Below are positions 1 to 6,196 of a stretch of DNA of 8,705 nucleotides, piece after piece. This stretch comes from UBA4416 sp040376995 (lineage in GTDB: Bacteria; Bacteroidota; Bacteroidia; B-17B0; Aurantibacillaceae): NCBI GenBank assembly GCA_040376995.1, contig JBEIPP010000127.1:1-8705 (forward strand), read 5' to 3'. The translations under genes and the position numbers were made by a program. Position 1 is the stretch's first letter, and every line of letters begins with the position of its first letter. Below the pieces are notes generated by a model. That model had not been told where the DNA came from. It saw only the letters and a program-made list of their open reading frames with translations, and did no database searches.

Positions 1-387
1 ACCGCTCCAACTTTCTGATATTTTATTAATAAAATCATTGCCGTTTATTTCATCTAATAAAACTACTTCGCAAGTGTATTTATTTTTATCTAAAAAATTT
101 TTTAGTTTTTTATCTATTTCTTCTTTAAAATCCATGCTAACCAAAAGCACTTTTATTTTTTTATTTTTGTAATCTTGGTGTAATTTTTCAAACTCTGGTA
201 ATTCAGCTACGCATGGTTTACACCAGGTTGCCCAAAAATTAACAACGTAAGTAGTATCATTATTATTAAAAATACGCTTTGTTAAATCCTCAATTTTATA
301 TGCAGATGGTTTTTGCGCATACGCATTAGTAACTCCTAGTAGCATAAAAACTACTAATAGCTTATTTATGTTTTTCGTTATAGGCAT
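1..387 (-). CDS. TlpA/ResA-like secreted thioredoxin, partial (C-terminus beyond window)
   Basis: A thiol-disulfide oxidoreductase of the TlpA/ResA/AhpC-TSA group, 129 residues visible. Residues 9-24 form a hydrophobic signal peptide ending in NAYA, with likely cleavage before Q25, so the protein acts outside the cytoplasm. The thioredoxin active site is clear: VNFWATWCKPC, with cysteines 56 and 59, followed by the usual ELPEFEKL helix. The frame is still open at base 1, where ISESWSG approaches the cis-proline loop; the family is usually about 160 residues. I chose the ATG at 387 because the next in-frame ATG (residue 15) would cut the signal peptide, and AGAAGA lies just upstream. The start lies inside the last 26 bp of the SCO gene, so the two are probably cotranscribed and translationally coupled. 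Inferred role: keeping periplasmic cysteines, perhaps those of SCO or CuA, reduced. Confidence 0.88.
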   Translation of the reverse strand, partial: MPITKNINKLLVVFMLLGVTNAYAQKPSAYKIEDLTKRIFNNNDTTYVVNFWATWCKPCVAELPEFEKLHQDYKNKKIKVLLVSMDFKEEIDKKLKNFLDKNKYTCEVVLLDEINGNDFINKISESWSG

Positions 388-1027
388 ATTCTTCTATTAA
401 TAATTTAATATCTGTAATTAATCTCGATACATCTATACTATCGGTTCCATCGTAAAAGCCTCTCAGATGCCTTTCTTTATCTACTAAAGCAAAGTTTTGC
501 GTATGAATAAAATCATTCTCATCACCGTTACCTTCCTCTGCGTTTAATAAATAACTAGTTCTTGCCATGTCATATAAATGCTTTTTCTCTCCTGTTAAAA
601 ACAGCCAACGGTTATCATTTACTCCATGAAGTTTGGCGTAATTCATTAAAACATGAATAGAATCTTCTTCTGGCGAAACAGTATGTGATAGTATTAAAAT
701 ATCTTTGTTGGTAGAAAAAGTTTTGTAAACCCTTTCTAACTCAGAACTCATAATAGGACAAATAGATTGACAGGTTGTAAAGAAAAAGTCAGTAATATAT
801 ATCTTTTCTTTTATAGTTTCTTCGGTAACCTTTTCTCCATACTGATTTACAAATATAAATGGTTTTACAGTGTGGTAAGATGTGTCGCCATTTTTAATGG
901 AGTTTTTTTGCCCATAATAGGGTAAATTGCGAAGTGGTTTTTGTTCATTTTTATTAAAAAAATACCATCCAACAAATGCTAGTGGTATAATTATTAATAG
1001 CCAATAATAATTACCTTTAGAGTTCAT
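362..1027 (-). CDS. SCO1/SenC/PrrC family protein (copper chaperone-like)
   Basis: A 221-residue membrane-anchored thioredoxin-fold protein of the SCO1/SenC family, known for delivering copper to the CuA site of cytochrome c oxidase or acting as a thiol reductase. One N-terminal transmembrane anchor spans about residues 8-25. The CxxxCP motif is CQSICP (C86 and C90), in the family context FFFTTCQSICPIMSSEL. The third copper ligand fits H175 in FIHTQNFALVD. The segment SHTVSPEEDS matches the SCO pattern S-x-D/S-P-E-x-D. All three metal ligands are present and the length is normal. The start at 1027 is the only one that keeps the anchor; the next internal Met is residue 93. The downstream TlpA-like gene overlaps by 26 bp. 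A consensus promoter ends only about 5 bp before the ATG, suggesting a leaderless mRNA. No oxidase genes are in the window, so the actual client is unknown. Confidence 0.92.
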   Translation of the reverse strand: MNSKGNYYWLLIIIPLAFVGWYFFNKNEQKPLRNLPYYGQKNSIKNGDTSYHTVKPFIFVNQYGEKVTEETIKEKIYITDFFFTTCQSICPIMSSELERVYKTFSTNKDILILSHTVSPEEDSIHVLMNYAKLHGVNDNRWLFLTGEKKHLYDMARTSYLLNAEEGNGDENDFIHTQNFALVDKERHLRGFYDGTDSIDVSRLITDIKLLIEEYAYNEKHK

Positions 1028-1031
1028 GATA

Positions 1032-1062
1032 CAAAGGTATGATTAAAGACGTTTTTAACAAA
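1032..1062 (-). promoter_or_regulatory. Bacteroidota-type promoter for the SCO-TlpA pair
   Basis: Read on the minus strand, TTTG (1062-1059), a 19-bp spacer, then TACCTTTG (1039-1032). This is a full match to the Bacteroidota sigma consensus TTTG-N19-TAnnTTTG. The last G of the -7 box is 5 bases before the SCO ATG at 1027, so transcription would begin at or within 1-2 nt of the start codon. The whole -33 region lies inside the first codons of the divergent Kir gene. Confidence 0.65.
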
Positions 1063-1980
1063 CAAAAAGCAGAAACTACAGAGATTGGTTTCGGAAGTAA
1101 AAATTATAATGAATCTGTTCGGTTTTTAAATCAAAACGGAACAGTAAATGTTAAGCGAAAAGTGTCTGACAAACACATAGGTTTTGATTTATATCATTGG
1201 CTATTAGGCATAAGTTGGCCGCAATTTTTTGGATTAGTATTTATTAGTTATGTAATAGTAAATACATGTTTTGCAGTTATATACTATGCTATTGGTGCTG
1301 ATAAGTTTGGAGGATTAGGTGTAGGAACGGGTTCCGAAAAATTTTATCAACTATTTTTCTTTAGCGCTCAAACCTTAACAACAGTGGGTTATGGTCATAT
1401 TTATCCTAATAGCTTGTTTCCTAGTACAATTTCATCTATTGAGTCAATGCTAGGTTTAATGGGGTTTGCTTTTGTAACAGGTGTTTTATATGGGCGTTTT
1501 TCTAAACCTAGAGTAGATTTACAGTATAGTAATGAGGCAATCATTGCACCTTATAAAGAAATAACTGGATTAATGTTTAGAGTTGCCAATAAAAAACAAA
1601 ATGAATTAATTGAAACGGAGTGTCAAGTTATTTTAGCAATTAATAACATTGAAACTCAACGAAGAGATTTTCATTTTTTAGAATTGGAGAGAAGTAAAAT
1701 TAATTTATTGCCTCTTACCTGGACTGTAGTTCATCCGATAGAAGATAAAAGCCCATTATATGGTATATCTGATAGTGATTTAAAAATCAGAGACGCTGAA
1801 TTTATTATTTTAATAAAATCAATTACGGATACTTATTTTCAAACAGTATATTCTCGAATGTCATACAAGTATAGCGAGTTAGTGTGGAATGCAAAGTTTA
1901 TTCCAATGAAACAAATGCCAAATAAAGATGGAAGTATATCCATTAATTTAAATGATATTCATTCATATAACAGGGTGTAA
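1039..1980 (+). CDS. Inward-rectifier potassium channel (KirBac type)
   Basis: A 313-residue inner-membrane potassium channel with full KirBac architecture. Residues 1-50 are the cytoplasmic N-terminal strand region (GFGSKNYNESVRFLNQNG, typical of prokaryotic Kir). Residues 52-62 are the amphipathic slide helix (LYHWLLGISWP). TM1 is about 62-84. The pore helix and selectivity filter is TTVGYGH at 114-120, and TM2 is about 133-152, ending in YGRFSKP. The C-terminal immunoglobulin-like cytoplasmic domain from about 160 carries the hallmarks LPLTWTVVHPIEDKSPLYG (224-242) and an SY/LVW segment near 275-283. No key residue is missing. The start at 1039 preserves the conserved N-terminal region. 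AAAGG stands only one base before the ATG, too close to act as a normal ribosome-binding site. No clear plus-strand promoter was found; TACCTTTA at 1012-1019 is a weak candidate. It is divergent from SCO with an 11-bp gap. Confidence 0.95.
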   Translation: MIKDVFNKQKAETTEIGFGSKNYNESVRFLNQNGTVNVKRKVSDKHIGFDLYHWLLGISWPQFFGLVFISYVIVNTCFAVIYYAIGADKFGGLGVGTGSEKFYQLFFFSAQTLTTVGYGHIYPNSLFPSTISSIESMLGLMGFAFVTGVLYGRFSKPRVDLQYSNEAIIAPYKEITGLMFRVANKKQNELIETECQVILAINNIETQRRDFHFLELERSKINLLPLTWTVVHPIEDKSPLYGISDSDLKIRDAEFIILIKSITDTYFQTVYSRMSYKYSELVWNAKFIPMKQMPNKDGSISINLNDIHSYNRV

Positions 1981-2024
1981 TTTTATAGCTATATTGCTTT
2001 AAAAATAAGACATATCAGTCATTA

Positions 2025-2294
2025 TCAATGGATTCGACAGTTGTTTCTGTTGTGTTTTGAAATTATTGTAATGGAGTTTTCGTCTCTTTTAAAATCGACC
2101 TACGAACATATCAAATAATTCAATTTGAATAGTTGAATTATTTCATATGTTTGTATTATAGGATTCGTGGTAAAGTCAAAATCTGCATCCATAGGATATA
2201 TGCCATTGTAATAATAAGGAGAATTTTGAGACTTAATTTTTCTGCTTGGTATTAAATTACAGAATACTAATATTGCCAAACCTGTATAAAAAAA
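2025..2294 (-). pseudogene. Possible decayed small ORF, one internal stop
   Basis: Minus-strand frame of 90 codons between stops at 2297-2295 and 2027-2025, interrupted once by TAG at 2102-2100. It has no ATG at its upstream end. The first part reads like a secreted or membrane peptide: a hydrophobic run GLAILVFCNLIPS, then polar residues with PYYYNGIYPMDADFDF. The part after the stop also looks protein-like (VDFKRDENSITIISKHN). The upstream end abuts the palindromic element, which could have removed the original start, and the internal stop lies at the edge of a long hairpin. I do not recognise a family. This is inference from amino-acid composition only; it may be chance. Confidence 0.25.
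2101..2155. repeat. Long AT-rich inverted repeat (23-bp stem, 9-nt loop)
   Basis: Arms 2101-2123 and 2133-2155 are reverse complements except at two positions. One of these is a G-T pair (2104/2152), so on one strand the RNA stem has a single mismatch (2112/2144). The central 11 bp, AAATAATTCAA / TTGAATTATTT, are perfect; the loop is 2124-2132. There is no T-run directly after either arm, so it is not a classic terminator. It could be a small mobile hairpin, a structured RNA or a chance palindrome in AT-rich DNA; the near-perfect 23 bp argue against chance. Confidence 0.65.
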
Positions 2295-2302
2295 TCATGT
2301 TA

Positions 2303-2476
2303 TAAACCCAGATTACGCATTAGAAAATCTATTACGAGCTGAAACCTCTTCGAAACAGAACGCTTTGCCACTTTTTTCTCCTTTATCATAGTGGTTACTA
2401 TGCTTCAGTCAAAAAAGTGTCTGTTTTATTAAGCTTTCAACTCTCATTACGATTCCTAATGCATAATCTGGGTTTA
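2303..2476. mobile_element. Palindromic element, MITE- or REPIN-like
   Basis: Both ends carry the same 21-bp inverted terminal sequence with one mismatch (TAAACCCAGATTA at 2303-2315 against its reverse complement ending at 2476; repeats 2303-2323 and 2456-2476). Similarity of the arms continues inward at unchanged spacing: TTGAAA/CTGAAA, then AAACAGA (2353-2359) against TCTGTTT (2420-2426), then CACTTTTTT (2369-2377) against AAAAAAGTG (2411-2419), after a 9-10-nt length difference. The centre is a perfect small hairpin, CATAGT-GGTT-ACTATG (2387-2402). The left half encodes a 29-codon minus-strand ORF (2389-2300) starting MIKEKKVAKRSV. No transposase is inside and no convincing target-site duplication is visible. 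The layout suits a non-autonomous repeat mobilised in trans; the parent family was not identified. Confidence 0.5.
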
Positions 2477-2586
2477 AATGAGATTAGAGAAAACAACAAT
2501 TTTTATTTGCACTAAGTAATAGAAATAAAATCGGGAAATAAATTCTATGATTTTTGGGTCAGATAAATAAAATCGAGCAACAACAA

Positions 2587-2616
2587 AAAAGCCTAGTCTT
2601 TATCAACTAGGCTTTT
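2587..2616 (-). terminator. Intrinsic terminator of the lipoprotein gene
   Basis: A perfect 11-bp stem, AAAAGCCTAGT (2587-2597) with ACTAGGCTTTT (2606-2616), and an 8-nt loop. On the minus strand it is followed by a T-run (GGCTTTTTTGTTG). It lies 27 bp beyond the stop codon of the minus-strand lipoprotein gene. The TTTT on the plus-strand side also allows weaker function in the other direction. Confidence 0.85.
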
Positions 2617-2643
2617 CAATACTTTTTCAATTATTTTTGAATT

Positions 2644-3504
2644 TTATTCAGTAATAATTACTAAATATTTTGAACTAGACCAAAAATCTTCTGCATTTAA
2701 AATTTCAATTTTCTCAACCGTTTTTTCTCCAACTAGTTTATAAGAACTTGAAGGATGAGTTGTAATTATTTTTGCTTTTTTAGCACCAATATTAATCCAT
2801 GAAGTTTTAGAAACGTCAACTTTAGTGAAATATTCTTTATTAAAATCAGCTTTTAATTTAGTTGATTTGCCTATTCCAATTAATCCACCTTCTTTAGTAA
2901 TTACGTTTTTTTCTTTTAATTCTTTAGATGTACCAAAAGCATAAAATGCAGTATTTATTTTTTCTGTTTTAGCAGCACTTTCTTTTTCAACAGCTTCTAA
3001 ATTCATTACGATATTACTTAACTCAATGTTTTTAGATTCTAGTTGAGATTTTAATTCAGAGATTTCAACATCTTTAGCATCAATTTGAGCCTGCAACGTA
3101 GCAATCATTTGGTCTAAACCAGCAATTTTTGAATTTGCATTTTTTAATTTCTTGCTTAAAGAACCAATACGGTTTTTGTTTTTTGCTAATAAATCGTAAA
3201 TCGCTTGAATATCTTCTTTGATAGTTTCTTCTTTACTTTTTACATCTCCGCTTTGAGAGTTAGCAGTAACAATTTTTTCTTTTTCTTTAATAGCATTTAA
3301 GTTATCCTGAATTTCATTAAATGAATTTACAAACTCCTGAAGAGCAGCTTCTTTTTCAGATAATCGACCATTTAATTCTCCGTTTACACCAGATAAACTA
3401 TCAGCTAATGGATTTGCTTCTTTCTCACCGCTTCCGCATGAAATGGTAAATAAACTAGATGCAGAGATAACTGCGGCAACTAAAAATAATTTTAATGTTT
3501 TCAT
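2644..3504 (-). CDS. Coiled-coil lipoprotein, possibly Cbp1-adhesin-like
   Basis: A 286-residue predicted lipoprotein of unproven function. Residues 1-22 form a type II signal peptide with lipobox TISC, so C23 would be lipidated and the protein anchored in the inner or outer membrane. Residues about 40-185 are a long, charged heptad-rich coiled coil (for example IAGLDQMIATLQAQIDAKDV). The last about 100 residues form a compact beta-rich domain, beginning NTAFYAFGTSKELKEKNVI and ending FWSSSKYLVIITE. From memory, this combination resembles Bacteroidota proteins annotated as Cbp1-family collagen-binding adhesins, but that name comes from one oral species and need not describe the function here. 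It is a single-gene unit, with its own TACATTTG promoter about 25 bp upstream of the start and its own terminator downstream. The start gives a complete signal peptide. Confidence 0.85.
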   Translation of the reverse strand: MKTLKLFLVAAVISASSLFTISCGSGEKEANPLADSLSGVNGELNGRLSEKEAALQEFVNSFNEIQDNLNAIKEKEKIVTANSQSGDVKSKEETIKEDIQAIYDLLAKNKNRIGSLSKKLKNANSKIAGLDQMIATLQAQIDAKDVEISELKSQLESKNIELSNIVMNLEAVEKESAAKTEKINTAFYAFGTSKELKEKNVITKEGGLIGIGKSTKLKADFNKEYFTKVDVSKTSWINIGAKKAKIITTHPSSSYKLVGEKTVEKIEILNAEDFWSSSKYLVIITE

Positions 3505-3528
3505 TTTAAAAGTTTAAATTTTGGTTTG

Positions 3529-3561
3529 CAAATGTATGCATTAATCCTAAAGACAGAACAA
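3529..3561 (-). promoter_or_regulatory. Promoter of the coiled-coil lipoprotein gene
   Basis: On the minus strand a perfect -7 box TACATTTG (3536-3529) is preceded after 22 bp by TTG (3561-3559), slightly longer than the usual 19-21-bp spacing. It predicts a 5' leader of about 20 nt before the ATG at 3504. Its -7 region forms an exact 10-bp inverted repeat with the divergent promoter at 3600-3609. Confidence 0.6.
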
Positions 3562-3601
3562 GGTAATAAAAAAAATTACATTTTTTTGTTTTTTGTATTC
3601 A

Positions 3602-3609
3602 TACATTTG
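3602..3609 (+). promoter_or_regulatory. -7 element for the DUF5819-HTTM operon
   Basis: TACATTTG is a perfect Bacteroidota -7 box. It predicts a transcription start near 3613 and a leader of about 27 nt to the ATG at 3640. No TTTG occurs at the expected -33 distance, only T-rich sequence. It decides the gene start: the open frame extends up to an ATG at 3526, but that lies upstream of this promoter. Confidence 0.55.
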
Positions 3610-3639
3610 TCTAAAATATTAACAAACAAAGAATTAGTT

Positions 3640-4182
3640 ATGTCTCAAAATTTAAAGCGTTTTTTTTCAATCGTTTTAGTTGCAATAGTATGTGGGCATT
3701 TTACTCTTGTTTTTGTTTACGCATCTCCTTTTAAAATAAATAACAAAAAACTTTTCGCATTAAGTTACATGTATGTTTATCCTGTTTTTCAACAAAATTG
3801 GGAATTGTTTGTTCCTGCGCCAAATGTTGAACGTAAATTGTTTGTAAGGTATAGGGCAGAAAATGGATTTAGTATTTGGCAAGATATACTTAGTCAAGAA
3901 ATAATGAATCATCGAAAAAATAGAATTTTAGGAAATGAAACTAAAGTTCTTTTGTTGTCTAATTCATTAATCTATGTAATTAATTCTTTGTATGAAAAAC
4001 CTTCTTGTATTTTAAGTCCTGATTCAAAAGATGTGACTTTTAAAGTATTGAATTTTGAGGTAAATCAATATTTAAAAAATAAACTTAAAGTGGAAGCTAA
4101 AACTTCATATGAATTATTGCTTGTCTCTAAAGGTTGTCAAAACACGGCTGCGTATTATATTAAATCTTTAAAGGTAAATTGA
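3640..4182 (+). CDS. DUF5819-like membrane-anchored protein
   Basis: A 180-residue protein of unknown function. Residues 9-29 form one transmembrane helix or uncleaved signal anchor. Soon after comes YPVFQQNWELFVPAPN (47-62), which matches the QNW-x-LF-x-P-x-P hallmark I associate with the DUF5819 family, followed by a predicted extracytoplasmic domain. The open frame could extend 38 codons upstream to 3526. I prefer the ATG at 3640 because it puts the hydrophobic helix at the N-terminus, the -7 box at 3602-3609 is upstream of it only, and the extra residues overlap the divergent promoter. Two cysteines (123 and 166) sit in the C-terminal half. One base separates its TGA from the next gene, so the HTTM protein is almost certainly its partner. 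Family assignment rests on one motif. Confidence 0.75.
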   Translation: MSQNLKRFFSIVLVAIVCGHFTLVFVYASPFKINNKKLFALSYMYVYPVFQQNWELFVPAPNVERKLFVRYRAENGFSIWQDILSQEIMNHRKNRILGNETKVLLLSNSLIYVINSLYEKPSCILSPDSKDVTFKVLNFEVNQYLKNKLKVEAKTSYELLLVSKGCQNTAAYYIKSLKVN

Positions 4183-4183
4183 G

Positions 4184-5002
4184 ATGAATAAGAAAGCAGC
4201 CTATTTTTTTGATAAGAAAAATCAAATTAAAGAAATTGAGTGGTTTAGAAATGCGTTGTATGTTTTTTTGTTATACAAAGTATGTGTTTATGCGCTTCAA
4301 TTTGAATCCTTATTTTCTAACGAAAGGTTAATTTACCATGAGACTAAATTTGTTAATTTCATTGTTAGTTTAGTTTACGTATTAAATGATCACTATTCAG
4401 TTAGCTTAGGTGTAGTATTTATTTTATTATCAGCGATTTTATCAATTATTGGATTACTAAAAAAGTCTAATTACTTAACCAATGTTTTATTATGGCTTAT
4501 TGTTACTAATTTAACTAATTTTCTCTATCCTACCCTTACAGCAGGCGATTATCTGTTGTGTAATTTATTATTCTTTAATTGCTTCTTTATTCCAAAAGAG
4601 TCCTTTAATGTTGCTTTAAATGATATTAAAACGGCTATTCATAATACCTCTTTAATTGCAATAAAACTACAAGTATGTTTAGCTTATTTTATTGCCGCTT
4701 ATTTTAAAATTACGGATGCATCTTGGCTCGAAGGTTATGCCATTTATCAAACCTTTCAAATTCCTGAGTTTTCAAATTCTTTTTTAGAATCATTACCATA
4801 TAGTTTTTGTTTTGCTTTAACCTATTTAACAATGATTTATCAAATGTCTTTTTCTTTTTTGGTTTGGTTTCGACCATTTAAAATTTATTTATTTTCGTTT
4901 GGAATTATGCAGCATTTGCTAATTGCCTTTGGCATGGGATTGTTTGGTTTTGGAATTATTATGACTATTTGTTATATCTTATTTTTAAAGTATGATAATT
5001 AG
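4184..5002 (+). CDS. HTTM-domain multi-pass membrane protein (vitamin K carboxylase-like)
   Basis: A 272-residue integral membrane protein with about seven or eight hydrophobic helices (roughly 22-40, 73-92, 98-116, 120-136, 156-176, 205-228, 233-252 and 254-270). The segment LQVCLAYFIAAYFKI (162-176) followed by WLEGYAIY, and the late RPF...QHLLIAFGMGLFGF run (230-256), match the pattern of HTTM domains, the membrane part shared with vitamin-K-dependent gamma-glutamyl carboxylase. The soluble carboxylase C-terminal half is absent, so carboxylase activity should not be assumed. The ATG lies one base after the preceding stop, implying translational coupling. The stop is 15 bp before the prfB start, in frame with it. 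Bacterial HTTM proteins are mostly uncharacterised; a redox or lipid-related membrane role is only speculation. Confidence 0.75.
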   Translation: MNKKAAYFFDKKNQIKEIEWFRNALYVFLLYKVCVYALQFESLFSNERLIYHETKFVNFIVSLVYVLNDHYSVSLGVVFILLSAILSIIGLLKKSNYLTNVLLWLIVTNLTNFLYPTLTAGDYLLCNLLFFNCFFIPKESFNVALNDIKTAIHNTSLIAIKLQVCLAYFIAAYFKITDASWLEGYAIYQTFQIPEFSNSFLESLPYSFCFALTYLTMIYQMSFSFLVWFRPFKIYLFSFGIMQHLLIAFGMGLFGFGIIMTICYILFLKYDN

Positions 5003-5005
5003 TTT

Positions 5006-5013
5006 TACTTTCG
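5006..5013 (+). promoter_or_regulatory. Possible prfB-proximal -7 element
   Basis: TACTTTCG differs from TAnnTTTG at one base, with TTTT (4983-4986) 19 bp upstream where TTTG would be expected. If active, it would start transcription within about 1-2 nt of the prfB ATG at 5018, giving a leaderless prfB mRNA. Read-through from the HTTM operon is equally possible, since no terminator intervenes. Confidence 0.3.
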
Positions 5014-5017
5014 CATT

Positions 5018-6110
5018 ATGTTTACAACCGACCAACTAAAGGACCTTCACGAACGACATACCGCTCTGAAGGGATTTCTTTGACTATGATAAGAAAAGTC
5101 ACGAGTTAAGAGAACTCGAAGAAAAAACTCTTGACCCTAATTTCTGGACCGATTCAAAAAAAGCCGAAGCCGTTTTAAAAGAAGTAAAAGCACGTAAATC
5201 GTGGGTAAGCGCCTACGATAAATTAACATCGGCTATTGATGATTTGGATACCATGTATGAGTTTTTTAAAAGTGGAGATGCAACAGAGGCAGATGCCGAA
5301 GAGTTATATCAAGTCGCATTAAAAATACTTGACGACGTAGAGTTTAAAAACATGCTCAATTCACCCGATGATGCTTTAAGTTGTGTTTTGCAAATTAATG
5401 CAGGTGCTGGCGGAACCGAAAGCTGCGATTGGGCAAGTATGCTCGAACGGATGTATATGATGTGGGCAGAAAAAAACGGGTTTAAGTTAACAGAACTTGA
5501 TAGGCAAGATGGAGATGTAGCAGGCATCAAATCTGTATCTATACAAATAGATGGAGATTATGCGTATGGTAATTTAAAAGGAGAAAACGGAGTTCATCGT
5601 TTAGTGCGGATTAGTCCTTTTGATAGTAATGCTAAACGTCATACGTCTTTTGCGTCTGTTTATGTTTATCCTGTTGTAGATGATACGATTGAAATTAATA
5701 TTCATCCTAACGATATCGAAATTCATACCTCGCGAAGTGGCGGAGCTGGCGGACAAAACGTAAACAAAGTAGAAACTAAAGTGCAATTAACACATAAACC
5801 AACAGGTATTGTAGTTGTTTGTCAGGTTGATCGATCTCAATTAGGAAACAAGGAAAAAGCGATGCAAATGTTGCGTTCTCAGTTATATGAGTTAGAGATG
5901 CGTAAGCGTAACGAAGCTCGCGATGCTGTGGAGGATGGTAAAATGAAGATAGAGTGGGGTTCTCAAATTCGTAGTTACGTGCTACATCCATATAAAATGG
6001 TAAACGATCACAGAACAGAATTAAAAATTACGGATGCCGAAAGTGTATTGGACGGAAACATTGATGAGCTATTAAAAACTTTTTTAATGAGTCAGGGAAA
6101 GAGAAAGTAA
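5018..6110 (+). CDS. prfB: Peptide chain release factor 2, with programmed +1 frameshift
   Basis: Release factor 2 recognises UGA and UAA in the ribosome and triggers peptide release. The coding sequence is join(5018..5080, 5082..6110). It starts at ATG 5018 (MFTTDQLKDLHERH), runs 21 codons to CTT, and meets an in-frame TGA at 5081-5083. A +1 shift continues as GAC TAT GAT AAG through a long coiled N-terminal domain. The product is 363 residues, close to the 365 of E. coli. The stop-recognition tripeptide SPF is at 199-201 and the peptidyl-hydrolase motif GGQ at 244-246, within SRSGGAGGQNVNKVET. The uninterrupted frame alone (from about 5244) lacks the N-terminal domain and is not a natural start. 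RF2 regulates itself: when it is scarce, the internal UGA is read slowly and frameshifting rises. No terminator separates it from the upstream HTTM gene. Confidence 0.97.
5069..5084 (+). promoter_or_regulatory. prfB programmed +1 frameshift site
   Basis: The sequence is AAGGGATTTCTTTGAC. CTT TGA C (5078-5084) is the canonical RF2 slippery site, where the CUU-decoding tRNA re-pairs with UUU. AAGGGA (5069-5074) lies three bases upstream of CTT, at the spacing of the stimulatory internal Shine-Dalgarno element. Codon 22 is the recoded stop. Confidence 0.93.
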
Positions 6111-6196
6111 TATTTTGATTACGAATTTAATACTAATCTAGGTGTGCGCTCCTAAATCGTATATTCGTATCGATTCAAAATCATCCACTATAAACT

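Larger units (their letters stand above)
1981..2643. other. Gene-poor intergenic stretch with repeats
   Basis: This 663-bp region has no intact gene on either strand. From left to right it contains a broken minus-strand frame (2025-2294), a long AT-rich hairpin (2101-2155), a 174-bp palindromic element (2303-2476), about 110 bp of featureless AT-rich sequence with only a 10-bp direct repeat (AATAAAATCG, twice within about 50 bp), and the terminator of the downstream lipoprotein gene (2587-2616). No obvious intrinsic terminator follows the Kir gene. Confidence 0.7.

Noticed and set aside
1012..1019. TACCTTTA as the Kir gene promoter
   Set aside because: The last base deviates from the -7 consensus and nothing resembling TTTG lies 19-21 bp upstream.
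1981..2010. TATAGCTATA palindrome after the Kir stop as a terminator
   Set aside because: A short AT-only palindrome without a stable stem or T-run.
3526..3639. Upstream extension of the DUF5819-like gene to an ATG at 3526
   Set aside because: It precedes the gene's own -7 box, overlaps the divergent promoter and would place 38 extra residues before the membrane helix.
5244..5255. TTG at 5244 or ATG nearby as the start of prfB
   Set aside because: It would delete the N-terminal domain; the frameshift site and a full-length match starting at 5018 explain the gene.
5309..5991. Minus-strand open frames of 61-73 codons within prfB
   Set aside because: They are antisense to a strongly conserved gene, have no motif and no promoter, and look like frame shadows.
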